A stretch of 64,000 nt of DNA from Microglena sp. YARC (GCA_022414725.1 CM039465.1:24745202-24809201); one strand, 5' to 3'; positions 52,143 through 63,260 are shown, counted from the first letter of the stretch. The notes: a model not told the origin generated them from the letters alone. Made by a program: numbers and translations.

Positions 52143-53612
52143 TCAATCAAATGCGAAACCCATAGAAGCGTAGAAACGTTGCCGCTTACGCGACTGAGCC
52201 ACAAAAATACCCGCAAAAGTGTCCACGACGTCTATCACAAGAGGATTATTAGTAGTAATAGTAGCAGCATCAGGTCGGAAACCAGTGATGCGACCGCAGC
52301 TTTGAACAACATCCGTCTTTGGGGATGCAAGGACAAGCGTGTCCAGCTCAGGGATGTCCATGCCCTCTGCGGCATAGGGGAACGTGGCGCAAATCACCCG
52401 GCGTGACGCGGACGCCTTCAATTCAGAAGGCTTCATGCCACCCCAGTAGAAACCAACCGCGATTCCCTTTGCAACCAGCAGGTCGTGCACATGCTGAAGC
52501 TGAGACTTTCGATCGGACAACACCAGCACACGCCGATCCGGGGCACTCGCCAACTCGTCGGATATGAGCTCCACCACGAAGGCCGTGCGAGGCTCGAAAT
52601 CGCACACGTTGGTTATCATGCGAGAAATGCAAGGGGCTGCCTTAATTCGCCCGTCCGCGACGCGCCTGTGGATCACCTCCTCACGCGCGTACTCCCTAGC
52701 ATCCGAAGAAAACCTAACCACGCGAACACGGACAACCCTGTCATTGCCGGTACTACTCGATACCGAATCATCAAATTGAAGAAGAGGCACCTGTGGACCC
52801 AGGTGGTACACGATCGCCCGGGTCATTCCGTCCTTCCGGTCAGGCGTGGCAGAAAGCCCAAGGGAGTACCGGAACGTCGTCTTGAAAAGGGCGCGCGAGA
52901 AAACCTCCGTGCCCACCCGGTGACACTCGTCAACGATAAGCAATCCAAATTCAGAGAAGGTGTCGGCAGCATAAGACTTCATGCTAAGACTTTGCAGACT
53001 CGCAAGCACGACGTCGCGACCATGTGTATCAGTTACCCCGGCCTTCACCAGGCCCACCGACGCGTCTGGCATGAACTGCACAATCCGCTCACGCCACTGG
53101 GAAAGCAAGAACTCCTTGTGGACTACGATTAACGTCTTGCACGCTAGCTCAGAGGCTATCTTCAGAGCTACAACAGTTTTTCCACCACCACAAGGCAACG
53201 TGATGATGCCGCCAGCCACCTTGGGGTCGCGGGCACGCTCAAGGAAGGAAGAAACCACGGACTCCTGAACTGGACGCAACTGCCCAATAAACGCTACCCG
53301 GACACCACCACCAGAATCGTCACAGTGGAAATAGTCGGCGGAGTTGGATGGAACACCGAACCGCTCAAGACCGTAGTATTTCGGAAGAATCAACTCAGTA
53401 TCTGAAGAACGGAACAAAGGGAACCGAACAGGGGCACACGCGAAAAATTCCTGCCGGAAGGGCTGCAATGGAGTCATTGTGAGATCCTCCCTAATATGTG
53501 ATATCTCGGCATCCGGAATCGCATCCAACGGAACATGGTACCCATTGACACGCAAGGAAGTACCAACTAATTTACGATGCATAAAGTTAGACATCATATA
53601 TATTTGATACAC
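52143..53612 (-). CDS. SF2 helicase, A18/XPB-like
   Basis: 489 residues. ATP-dependent helicase related to poxvirus A18 and the XPB/SSL2 group, which act in transcript release and DNA opening. Q-like region LRPVQESVV, Walker A PCGGGKTVVALK, motif Ia VVHKEFLLSQW, motif II DECH, motif III SATP, motif V region AEGMDIPELDTLVLASP and motif VI QSCGRITGFR (usually Q-GR--R) are all seen in order. The N-terminal 115 residues are the usual variable region. Works with the virally encoded polymerase. Confidence 0.9.
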   Translation of the reverse strand: MYQIYMMSNFMHRKLVGTSLRVNGYHVPLDAIPDAEISHIREDLTMTPLQPFRQEFFACAPVRFPLFRSSDTELILPKYYGLERFGVPSNSADYFHCDDSGGGVRVAFIGQLRPVQESVVSSFLERARDPKVAGGIITLPCGGGKTVVALKIASELACKTLIVVHKEFLLSQWRERIVQFMPDASVGLVKAGVTDTHGRDVVLASLQSLSMKSYAADTFSEFGLLIVDECHRVGTEVFSRALFKTTFRYSLGLSATPDRKDGMTRAIVYHLGPQVPLLQFDDSVSSSTGNDRVVRVRVVRFSSDAREYAREEVIHRRVADGRIKAAPCISRMITNVCDFEPRTAFVVELISDELASAPDRRVLVLSDRKSQLQHVHDLLVAKGIAVGFYWGGMKPSELKASASRRVICATFPYAAEGMDIPELDTLVLASPKTDVVQSCGRITGFRPDAATITTNNPLVIDVVDTFAGIFVAQSRKRQRFYASMGFAFD

Positions 53613-53664
53613 ATTATAGATTTACACTCCAGAAGAAGTCTTATCAGAAGATGAAGAACACAAC

Positions 53665-53811
53665 TTAGTCGGGTCTGGGGACGATGTCAAAAACATAATT
53701 CCCTTGTCCGAGTGTATTTTCGGAAAGCAAACGAGGCAACTCCGACTCCCCCTTTATTTTAGCAGCTTGCTGACGGTCTCCTACAATATTTTTCTTTTGG
53801 ACAAAAAACTG
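53665..53811 (-). pseudogene. Detached C-terminal coding piece of the thioredoxin-SAP gene
   Basis: An open minus-strand frame (VGDRQQAAKIKGESELPRLL, then GQGNYVFDIVPRPD and stop) without a start. If the small element between it and the thioredoxin-SAP gene is removed at the TA dinucleotides (53812-53813 and 53887-53888), the two frames are continuous. It is therefore probably the original C-terminus. Confidence 0.5.
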
Positions 53812-53813
53812 TA

Positions 53814-53888
53814 CCTACTACCCATTAGGTTACACCGTAAGGTGTGCCGTACACGAAGCGGTTTCATTTTAGTATTCCGTTGACTGTA
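53814..53888. mobile_element. Truncated TA-type small element
   Basis: Right end identical in layout to the 57016-57445 element (GTTTCATTTTAGTATTCCG, TTGACTGTA) and the neighbouring 40 bases also match it (GTACACGAAGCGG region). The left terminal repeat is missing. It supplies the present stop codon of the thioredoxin-SAP gene. Confidence 0.6.
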
Positions 53889-54465
53889 TTGAAAGTTGTC
53901 TGAAATCTTTCACAGACAATTCACACAATCTATCGATTTGATCTTTCTTTTTTCCACTTAAGGTAAATCCGCCATGTCTTAGCATATCTTTCAATTCCTT
54001 AACAGTCTTCAATTCCAAGGCTGCCCGTCTTGATGTATTACCAGAAGAAGTATAACCAGATGTTTTTTTAGTTGAAGTCTGCAATTGGATTTTGGTCGTG
54101 GCGTCAAGCATGAACTGAGAAGCGAACGCTTCGATATCTTCGACCGTCCTAGATCCCGAGTACTCGTTTACATTTCCGTTTGCGTCAAAAACGCAAATAA
54201 AAGGGACGTAGCCATTGAAGGACTTTGACAATTTGGTCATAAATGCACCCTTTTCGGTTCTCAAAAGGTCACGGTCGATTTTCAAGATCTTAGACAATGG
54301 GAACTTTGACTTATATCTCATCTCGAATTCCTCCCACACAGGAGCGAACATGCGACAGTGCATGCAAGAATCCGAATACACGAAAACAATTGTGGGGGGG
54401 TGTTGGAAATCATAATTTGTTTTATTTTTATGTAGGTACCATGAAGTAATAAAAAAGAATCTCAT
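53869..54465 (-). CDS. Thioredoxin-like protein with SAP domain
   Basis: 198 residues. An N-terminal thioredoxin fold with active site CMHC (VYSDSCMHCRMFAPVWEEF) and the cis-Pro segment (GYVPFICVFD) is followed by a Ser/Thr-rich linker and a SAP DNA-binding motif at residues 148-185 (LKTVKELKDMLRHGGFTLSG). The fusion suggests a thiol oxidoreductase that is DNA- or virion-core-bound. The last residues (STEY) and stop come from a small mobile element; an older C-terminus appears to lie at 53665-53811. Confidence 0.8.
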   Translation of the reverse strand: MRFFFITSWYLHKNKTNYDFQHPPTIVFVYSDSCMHCRMFAPVWEEFEMRYKSKFPLSKILKIDRDLLRTEKGAFMTKLSKSFNGYVPFICVFDANGNVNEYSGSRTVEDIEAFASQFMLDATTKIQLQTSTKKTSGYTSSGNTSRRAALELKTVKELKDMLRHGGFTLSGKKKDQIDRLCELSVKDFRQLSIQSTEY

Positions 54466-54541
54466 TTGACTGAATTTGCGTGTGCGCGCGTCATGAGCTC
54501 ATTTTGAAAAATAAATTCGAAGTACATCATACTTTATTCTG

Positions 54542-54766
54542 ATGGATTGCTTTTGGAACTACGATAAACCTAGACGTGATTATGGTTTAGGGGGGTATCA
54601 TAATACACTTATGAATCGCAATAGTAATAATACGCCGCGGATAATATATGATTGTGACACGGTAGAGTACATTGACTTTGACTTTGAATCATGGGGAGGG
54701 TGGAGAGCATGGCGACAGCAAAGTTTTTTCGACGAGGAGATGAATCATGATTATTATCGCCAATGA
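54542..54766 (+). CDS. Small hypothetical protein
   Basis: 74 residues, rich in Tyr, Trp, Asp and Arg, with no membrane helix. ATG start after an AT-rich upstream stretch. No family recognised. Confidence 0.4.
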   Translation: MDCFWNYDKPRRDYGLGGYHNTLMNRNSNNTPRIIYDCDTVEYIDFDFESWGGWRAWRQQSFFDEEMNHDYYRQ

Positions 54767-54844
54767 TTTTTCTTGGATTGTATTTAAAGTTCTTCTCAAA
54801 ACAAGTGTAAAAGAACAGTGTGTTCTCCTTACAACTCCCTCAAC

Positions 54845-55951
54845 ATGACCTTGAACAACGACAATCAAATAGAAAAATACCGGCGCGCGTTTCTAAAAAC
54901 CGTCTGTAGTCACGGATACGCAGTCAACGTCAACGAAGAAGCCACCACCAAGGATCGATCAACATCAACACAACCACCTAAGAAGTCTCCTTTTGTAGCC
55001 TCTGCCCCGTCGTCGTGTCCTGACGATGTCTTAGGGATTTTCCAAGCGCTACGCGAGAAACACCTGAAGTTTGTGAGAAACAACAGAACTAATACTACTA
55101 CTACTCACACTACCGGAAGCCGCCTCAGCAGTAGCATTATACAACAGAGCAGCCCACAGGAATCTTCTTCCTCTAGAATATTCCTGAACAAGCACACGTT
55201 CGCGATGTCGATAGCAGAGGGGATCCAACCGGGACTGGAACTGCTACCACTCGAAGATCAAGAGAAGCAAGTGACACGACTTGTCACGCAAGCAACATTA
55301 GGTGCCGCAGCCGACGCTACCGGCTTGGTGAAGCGTTTCAGAAGAGTGACCGGGCAGCGCGTGCAGTCTGCAGAGGACATGCGATCAGCGTTGTACGACA
55401 CGGACGTACTCTTCCGCGACGACAGACTGACGGATCTTGTGATATTCCACACGGCGTGCTCACTGGACCTGTCGCTAGTCGTGCTCCGAGATTGTTGGGC
55501 ACGCATCTATCCAGCGGACGCATCCGTGAGAGACCGGGCGCTCCTTTTGCACTTCAATGAGGAGGACGCAAAGTATGTTATAATGTACCCTACGACCACC
55601 TCCACATCTGGTTATTATTACAGCCCCCTTTTGGTTGTATTAAAAAGGGTCGCACGCGAGTGCTGCACGCTATCATCCGCTTCCAACATCGACACAAAGG
55701 TGTTTTCGATGGTAATATCAGGAGAGGAGAAGGAACCTCCCAGAACATCCTCCCGGAACCTCCTCACGACAAAAGCGACAGAGCTTCGGGCGCTGCTCAC
55801 TGCGTGCGGCATCGGAGCGACGCAACTCGCAGAAATCAGCAGAAATACCGAAGAAGTCAAATCGAAAGGGGCGTTGTTTACGAAGGATGTCATGCGCACT
55901 GCACTTGACACATTGTTGCGCAGGGACGATGAGGGAAGCGCAAACCATTGA
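54845..55951 (+). CDS. Hypothetical protein, possible OTU-like fold
   Basis: About 368 residues from ATG 54845 (the frame extends to GTG 54818). The N-terminal 110 residues are polar and low-complexity (Thr/Ser runs). A central segment (FRDDRLTDLVIFHTACSLDLSLVVL, HFNEEDAKYVIMYP) loosely resembles the second half of OTU-type cysteine proteases, but the catalytic Cys and His could not be confirmed. C-terminal helical region. Function unknown. Confidence 0.6.
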   Translation: MTLNNDNQIEKYRRAFLKTVCSHGYAVNVNEEATTKDRSTSTQPPKKSPFVASAPSSCPDDVLGIFQALREKHLKFVRNNRTNTTTTHTTGSRLSSSIIQQSSPQESSSSRIFLNKHTFAMSIAEGIQPGLELLPLEDQEKQVTRLVTQATLGAAADATGLVKRFRRVTGQRVQSAEDMRSALYDTDVLFRDDRLTDLVIFHTACSLDLSLVVLRDCWARIYPADASVRDRALLLHFNEEDAKYVIMYPTTTSTSGYYYSPLLVVLKRVARECCTLSSASNIDTKVFSMVISGEEKEPPRTSSRNLLTTKATELRALLTACGIGATQLAEISRNTEEVKSKGALFTKDVMRTALDTLLRRDDEGSANH

Positions 55952-56075
55952 ATTGTTTGTAACCAAAATAAATTGTTTATAATTATAATGTGTATAAGGA
56001 TTTGAGTATGATAATACTTATCAAGCCAAGAACCTGTTCACAACATTGTAAGCAACACTCCTCCAAAAAATAAAT

Positions 56076-56336
56076 ATGTCACCTTTTGTGTCCGATTCAA
56101 TGGGGTTCATCCGACACATTGACATGATTCTAGGAGGGCGCTTGTCACCTGTGGACATCCAACACGAACTCAAAACATGTTGGACAGTTATAGCATTCGG
56201 TATGTTGATGTTGGCTGTCAATTTTTTTTTAGGGATTTTTTGCACCTTAAACAAACAAAGAAATTTCCAATACGATATTGTTGCGTCCAAGACGGAACTG
56301 TTGCGTCCTCCAGACGTGATGTCAATGAATGGATAG
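56076..56336 (+). CDS. Small membrane protein
   Basis: 86 residues with one strong membrane helix (WTVIAFGMLMLAVNFFLGIF) after a polar N-terminus of about 35 residues. The minus frame 56021-56290 covers the same bases; the plus frame is preferred because of the helix and its ATG after an AAAAAATAAAT stretch. Confidence 0.5.
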   Translation: MSPFVSDSMGFIRHIDMILGGRLSPVDIQHELKTCWTVIAFGMLMLAVNFFLGIFCTLNKQRNFQYDIVASKTELLRPPDVMSMNG

Positions 56337-56424
56337 AGATAATACAGTCAGGTATCAGGAATTATTGTCAGAGTGTAATATCCAAATAAATGGTTCGGGA
56401 CACAGGCATGATGCCATGTTTCAT

Positions 56425-56826
56425 TTAAGTGGTCTGCCCCACAGAGTGACTTTCTCTACGTTCCATTACGAGAGAGCGAACGAGCTGCACGTCTCCCCCC
56501 CGAATCGCCTCTGAAATATCGTCGTTATCTTTGGGGGCGGATGTACATGTGTACTCACCAACACTGCTCTTATCCATTTCGGTTGTCAGAGACTCCAATG
56601 CCGACTCGATAGATTTATTATAATTCATCTTTGGAGTTGTAGTATCAGTTGAAAGACGCGCGCGACCAGCGAGGTACTCTGCGATGGAGGCGTCCATCAA
56701 CGCGGAGCGCACCTCGGACTGCGCCATCTCTAGGGGGGAGGGGACGACACGCGAAAAGGAATCACGGAGCGCGAGCTGGTTCTCACGGTACACGCGCACT
56801 ACTGCTAGAAACTTATTCGACCTCAT
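56425..56826 (-). CDS. Hypothetical protein
   Basis: 133 residues, alpha-helical composition, with Ser/Glu-rich centre (SIESALESLTTEMDKSS). No motif recognised. Bases 56337-56424 before it show nothing. Confidence 0.5.
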   Translation of the reverse strand: MRSNKFLAVVRVYRENQLALRDSFSRVVPSPLEMAQSEVRSALMDASIAEYLAGRARLSTDTTTPKMNYNKSIESALESLTTEMDKSSVGEYTCTSAPKDNDDISEAIRGGDVQLVRSLVMERRESHSVGQTT

Positions 56827-56836
56827 CCTCTATCTC

Positions 56837-57010
56837 TCAGATGATGCAGATAAAAAAATTTGAAGGGAAAACTCGAAGGATGAGAAGACAACACCAATAA
56901 CACAACACAATAATCGTTATTACAAACCAAGAATGAATACCCCCTCTCTCGCAGACCAGGTTATCGTAAGAAAGATTGTAGCCACGATGTTCTTTAATAT
57001 ATCCCAAGTG
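56837..57010 (-). pseudogene. Membrane-helix frame lacking a start
   Basis: The frame ending at 56837 encodes one membrane helix (WFVITIIVLCYWCCLLILRV) but has no ATG outside the adjoining small element. The 5' end may have been lost when that element inserted. Confidence 0.3.
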
Positions 57011-57015
57011 ATACA

Positions 57016-57445
57016 GTCGACGGAATACTAAAATGAAACCGCCTCGTGTACGGCACACCTTACGGTGTAACCAAATGGTGTAGCAACCCACGGGGCAGTG
57101 GAACACCAATACGATTTTGAATCAACAAATTGCAGGATGTTAACGAGAATATCGTGGTTCTTTTTCAGATCACGGCTCTCCATCCTGCAGACTCCGTATC
57201 GTTCTTTTGTACTTCGGTACTTTCGAGAGTGTCCATTGAAGGACCAGCCGCACTTAAGCGATCGCCTCTTCCCCGGTACCGTGGCCCAAAAGAACACGGG
57301 GTATTTGTTGATGTGCAATGCGTCATGAAAGGAGGTTTCTTTGCTGGACGGGCCATTTTGTAGGACCATCCACTCGTACACTATAACGTCTGTCGACGCC
57401 TTATACCGTTTATTGGGATGTTTCATTTTACTGTTCCGCCGACTG
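57016..57445. mobile_element. 430-bp Tc1/pogo-like small element with an open frame
   Basis: 28-base inverted ends with four mismatches, outer CAGTCGACGGAATACTAAAA, flanked by TA on both sides (57014-57015 and 57446-57447), the target and end type of the Tc1/mariner/pogo group. The minus strand is open across the whole element (57426-57028, 132 codons) and includes NHDILVNILQFVDSKSYW, which resembles an F-box helix, so a host- or virus-derived gene piece may have been captured. Deletion derivatives lie at 24717-24862, 30380-30494, 32019-32157 and 53814-53888. Confidence 0.8.
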
Positions 57446-57447
57446 TA

Positions 57448-57564
57448 GAGATATTCTCTCGCATCTGCCCCATCGTCGTAAGCGACGACTCGGATGATGA
57501 AACGTTACACTCTCTATCGGACACAACTCAGGTTGGTTTCGGAGGAAAGAAGAAGCGCGTCTAA
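57448..57564 (+). pseudogene. 3' gene remnant beside the small element
   Basis: A plus-strand frame of 38 codons (VVSDDSDDETLHSLSDTTQV, basic end KKKRV) ending at TAA 57562-57564, with no start. It looks like the acidic/basic tail of a gene whose 5' part is gone. The sequence on the other side of the element does not continue it in frame. Confidence 0.35.
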
Positions 57565-57575
57565 AATCTATCTCT

Positions 57576-60500
57576 TCATTTTTTCATTTTTTTCTCGAGC
57601 GAATTGATACGCGCCTGCATACACTTGACACACCCGTAGAGAGCCGCGATAAGCTGGTCGTTGTTCAATGCAAGACAGTCGTCCATCCCAAACATGCTCT
57701 GGGTGGACACAGCCTTAGGGAAAACCGCCTGGACCTCCTGAGCGATCCACCCAAGCTTTGAGCGGTCGTTACCGACCTGATCGGGTGTGTACACATCCTT
57801 ACGCCAAGAAAATCGACGCAAAGGGACTTCGCGGACGATCTCATAGCACCGCTCGAGGTCGGCGTTGCATATGTTCTCCTTTATACGGCGGTCAGATGTA
57901 ACGGTCCAGGTGCTAGAAGAGGGCTTTGCCGCACTGTCGCGCACGAGCTGTAACGAAAACTCAGGCTCGGTCCCTAGCAACGTCTCCCCCACCCCCAGTC
58001 GCCCAGAGAGACTCATAGAACCGGACACAGCGACCGCCGAGGTGCCTGGAGTGGATACCCCTACCCCAAGACGCGTGGACAGGATACAGGTATCGTTTCG
58101 AAGCGACAAGAAAGAATGACTCGAGGGTTCACCGAACAAGCGAACCTGCCCCACTCTAGCAGACACGCGAGTCTCCGTCTCCGAAGAGGACACTCGAACG
58201 CGTGTCAGCACAATTCGAAACCGGGAGGACGGCAACGAAGGGGGGACCGAGGTCACGGTTATCAACGCGCCTGTAACGGGGTATGGGGTAGTCGCGTAAT
58301 TGGTGTCGACAACTTGCCAGCTCTCCCCATCAGAGGACCGCCCAAGTACCACGAAACACCGCGGCTGCCCCGTATGAGTGGAGATGATCGGAGAAATCGA
58401 GTATGCACCCAGCGTGATCGGGTCCGGAAGCACGATGTCCACCCACTCCCCTGTGAAGGCTAATGCACCAGTAGTGGTAACAAACCCGACATCGGAAGAG
58501 GAGAGACCGTTGACAGCCTCGAACGACAGAGACGAAACCCAACGTGTTTCGCTATACAACCCCAACAAGTTCAACTTATCAAATACGCACGCAAGATGCG
58601 ATGACGATGACGACGACGACGTGGCAGAGACTGTATACGACCCGTTCCCATACGCAAGATTGCTCAATGTCGATGCTGAGGCGGGTGGTAACGCTACTGG
58701 CGGCCACTCCAATCTGTTAGCAGTTATAGAAGACAATGCTAAAGCGTTATTGCTACTACTACTACTACTACTACTACTTCTTGCCCCCAGTGATACGACG
58801 CCACCGTGTTCCGAAAGGACACTCATGAGGCCCTTCGGGCTGGAGGAGTAGAGGCTCGCGCCTTTCACATCAGATACGCGGAGACTAAGGTTACCTCCGT
58901 CCATGAGGTTGCTCAGCGTCACACTGCATTCGGCAGGGGTCGCAAATAAAACGCACGCGTCCTCGAACGCTCGAATAGTGGGGTTGGTCAGGTACGTAAG
59001 CCCTATAGAGTTGTTGCTAGCAAACGATGCCATAGGGTACAACGTCTCGTTCACAACGTTAGAGGTGTACGCGGCAACCACTGATGTTTTGTGCGCAAGG
59101 TTCGACAAAAAAAAAAAACGACGGTGTCAAATTGGCAAACAAAAAATTAGAGGACGCGAGACTTGTGTTCGAGGCCCAATGCGAATGGTTGCTAGCGAAA
59201 GACGCCTGTGGCACCGTTACCCCGAACAAGGTGTTGGAACATGTAAAGGACACGTTGCTCGCTAACAATGCAGTTGGTGCAATGACAGGAAACAGGAGGT
59301 TCGAACAATTAATAGCGATGTTGTAGGCGGAACCACCCGCGTTGCTCCAGAACACGGCATCCGGGTGCGTTTTAATATAGACATGGTTGGAGGTTCCGCA
59401 TGCGGTGTTGCTACCGAACACGGCGTCAGGGTGCGTTTTGAGATTGACCTGGTTGGAGGTGGCCCATGCGGCATTGCTACCGAACACGGCGTTAGGGTGC
59501 GTTTTGAGATAGACATGGTTGGAGGCGGCCCATGCGGTATTGCTACCGAACACGGCATTCGAATGCGTAGAACGGTATACCATATTGGACGTGGACCATG
59601 CAACATTGCTTCCGAATACGGCATTCGAATGCGTGCTGATGTATATAAGGTTAGATGTTGCCCTTGAGGCATTGCTAGCGAATATCGCGTCCGGCTGTAC
59701 ATTGATATATACCAAGTTGGAGGCTGCACATGCGGTATTGCTCTTGAACACGGCATTTGAATGCGTGTTTAGGTATACAAGGTTAGATGTTGCCCTTGAG
59801 GCATTGCTAGCGAATATCGCGTCCGGTTGTACATTGATATATACCAGGTTGGAGGAGGCCCATGCGGTATTGCTCCCGAACACGGCATTGGAATGTGTAG
59901 AACTGTATACCATATTGGACGTGGACCAGGCAACATTGCTTCCGAATACGGCATTCGAATGCGTGCTCATGTACACAAGGTTTGACGTAGCATTTGCAAC
60001 ATTGCTTCCGAATATGGCATTCGCATGAGTGCTCATGTACACAAGGTTCGACGCAGCATTTGCGGCGTTGCTCCCGAATATGGCATTCGAATGAGTGCTC
60101 ATGTACACAAGGTTCGACGCAGCATTTGCGGCATTGCTCCCGAATACAGCATTCGAATGCGTGCTTATGTACACAAGGTTCGACGTAGCATTTGCTGTGT
60201 TGCTTCCAAATACTGCATTCGAATGCGTGTTTAGGTACACAAGGTTCGATGTTGCCCTTGAGGCATTGCTAGCGAATATCGCGTCCGGTTGCACATTGAT
60301 ATATACCAGGTTGGAGGCGGCACATGCGGTATTGCTCCCGAACACGGCATTCGAATGCGTGTTTAGGTACACAAGGTTCGATGTTGCCCTTGAGGCATTG
60401 CTAGCGAATATCGCGTCCGGTTGCACATTGATATATACCAGGTTGGAGGCGGCACATGCAGTATTGCTCCCGAACACGGCATTCGAATGCGTGTTTAGGT

Positions 60501-63196
60501 ACACAAGGTTCGATGTTGCCCTTGAGGCATTGCTAGCGAATATCGCGTCCGGTTGCACATTGATATATACCAGGTTGGAGGCGGCACATGCGGTATTGCT
60601 CCCGAACACGGCATTCAAATGCGTGCTTAGGTACACAAGGTTTGATGTCGCCCTGGCGACATTGCTCCCGAATATTGCATTCGAATGCGTGCTTAGGTAC
60701 ACAAGGTTCGATGTCGCCCTGGCGACATTGCTCCCGAATATTGCATTCGAATGCGTGCTTAGGTACACAAGGTTCAATGTCGCCTTGGCGACATTGCTGG
60801 CGTATACGGACATGGGGTAAGCGTCTCGATACATCATCATGTTGGACGCGACCGCATACGTAAAGTTGCTGGCGTACACAAAAGCGTTGCTCGCGAACAA
60901 CGAGGTAGGATACGCTCCTGCGTACACCAAATTGGACGCTGAGCAGGCAGTGTTGCTCGCCGTCACAGAAACGTTGCTAGCAAACAACGAGGTAGGATAC
61001 GCTCCAGCGTACACCAAATTGGACGCTGAGCAGGCAGTGTTGCTCGCAAACAACGCAGTAGGATACGCGCCCCCGAACACAATGTTGGACGCAGCGAATG
61101 ACGCATTCATTGCTGCTACAGCGGCAGGGGCCGTGGATTTGTGCAATAGGTTGCTTGTGCTCGCGCAAACATTGCTTGTGTTCACGCAAAGGTTGCTCGT
61201 ATACACAGCGGTTAGTGAATTGGTAAATGACAAGTTGCTGGCGAAATAGGTGTCGATACTGACCACATGAACGGTGTTTGATGTCCCGGATGCGAGGTTG
61301 CTCGCGAACGTGCTTCGCATGTCCAAGTGCCCGTATGCGAGATTGGAAGCAGCGACGCCTCTTAGAGAGCGGTCCTCCACTGCGACTAGACGAACATCTG
61401 TACTGGCAAGGGTCGGAAGGACATTACTATAAACCGCGTTGGATGTGTCAGTGGCAAGTCTGAAGTTGCTAGAGCAAACATTACTCGAGTAGATAGAAAT
61501 GTTAGACGCGAACAGCGACGTTGTAACGACATTGCTGGCGAACCTAACATCCGACAATAAGCTTCCATAGACAACATTCAAGACATCGCTGCCGTGCGCG
61601 CCTACCCAGTTAGAGGCAAAGTCGGACCTCGGTCCTGTTGTGTAAGCCACCATGTTTGACGAGTACACACGAGCTGAGTGAACGTTTGATAGGAATGACG
61701 AAGAAGCGGGGGTCGTGTCACTTGCGGCATGCGTGGGGCCAGTGACAAGACCTAGGTAGGTGTACGCGAAGAATGCGGGGTGCGCTACAATGCAAGGTTG
61801 AATACCTGCATCCTCCCTTAATAACATGTACCCGCCACCATTGGAGGAGGACACGAACGAGATGCCTCCCTCGATACGAAGGTTCGACAGCGGATGAGAT
61901 AGAATGGACGCGTTGGAAGTCGCAATGTTCGACGCGTACGCGCCGGCGTTGCTGCTGAAGCCGGTGCTTCCTGATGTAATGAAGTCGATAAAGGCGTTGC
62001 TCGCAAAATTGGCGGTAGATAACGCCGAGAACGCCGTATTGGATGCGTTTTCGGTCTTCATGAGCGTCAACGATGCCATGGAGCTAGCGCGATCGTAAAC
62101 CCGACGTACGGCTTCCGCAGATGCTGCCGCGTCTGTGCGGCGGTTTGATACGTCAGTCACAATCTGAACAATACCGGCCGTGGTTTCGGTGGCTACGGGC
62201 AGGTTGGAGTACGCGAGTGCAGTGAAGGTTCCTGTGTCGTTCGCTATCGATGCCAACTCCACCACCTGGCCTCCATCCTCATTTTTCCAAGCCACAAGAA
62301 ATTATTGGAACTTGAAGACATGTTGGTGTTGTTCGCGATGGCGTTGCTGAGCTCATTGTATGCGTCAAGCAAGGCAGATGCACTTGGAGGTATCGATGCA
62401 GCAGGAATGTTCTTGAAGTCGCGCACAAGATTAGAATATTGCGTGGCGAATATAGAGCCTGCGACAAACAGGTCTCCACATCGCAGGTAGCCTATGTCTA
62501 CGCCTTCATCATACCCCCCGTTAATGCGATGTCGTACGGATTCGAGTAGTCCACATCGAGCACAAGGTCGTTCGATCCCCCTCCTGCGGCGACAGTTGCG
62601 ATCATGTTGCTGAGTGACCGGTAAGCGATGTAGAGTGCGGTCGCGCTGGGAGGGATGCTCGAGGACGGCATTGTGTGGGTGTGCACGAGGTTCTCGTACC
62701 TTTGTCCCCGGATCATGTCTGCGTCCATGCGACCCCGTACTGTTAGTTGCAGAACCGTCAAGCCCGAAGTCGAATCCAGGAACGCGTCTTCGATGTCGTC
62801 TGATGTTACCTCGTCATCTACGAGCGTTACTTCCGTATTTGACCGACTACTTAACAATACACGCGCGTCCGCGGTATATATCCGGAGGGTCGTCGAATGA
62901 TTACTTGTGGAGGGAGCAGTGCTGTTCGTCAAAGACGCCATGCGGACCCTTCGGCTATTATCATTGCTATCGGCGTACGCGATCTCGATCGTTTTGGGGG
63001 TAGCGCTGGCAACGTTTCCTTCACATGCGACGAGTGTGCAAAACGTTGGTGCAACTACGTGCATCGTCGTCGGATTGCTGGAATCACCGTTCATCCAAAT
63101 GTCCCCATGCAGATCGGACCAGGCAGGGAGTCCAACATGGTTTTTAAGAAACGTGTTCGATGCTTGTACAACTGAAAAGAATGAAGAGGACATCAC
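57576..63196 (-). CDS. Giant fibre protein with C-terminal S74-type chaperone, three apparent frameshifts
   Basis: One gene of about 1,870 codons is read in four frame segments: 63196-62498, about 62497-62290, 62295-59059 and 59108-57576. The N-terminal part has two IPPSA(T/S)AL segments. The shaft consists of dozens of 22-residue units (SNLVYLNTHSNAVFGSNTA and relatives), many nearly identical as DNA (132-bp double units at 60170-60620). The C-terminus is an intramolecular chaperone domain (SDRRIKENI ... LGWIAQEVQAVFP ... coiled-coil end), which in phage and algal-virus fibres trimerises the shaft and then cleaves itself at the Ser. Shifts lie at a G6 run (about 62515), near 62290 and in an A12 run (59107-59118). 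They could be sequencing error, decay or length-switching. Confidence 0.85.
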
Positions 63197-63260
63197 ATCA
63201 ATTCAATTCATCATACAGTTGCTTTCAAATTAAAGGGTCAAAGGGAACGAAGCTTGGGGG

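Noticed and set aside
56933..57564. A small plus-strand gene split by the 430-bp element and restored by excision
   Set aside because: The frame on the left side (ATG 56933) meets a TGA at 57011-57013 before the element, and the frame that would continue into 57448-57564 has a TAA at 56995. It would need an extra indel in the nearby AT run, so the claim is not supported.
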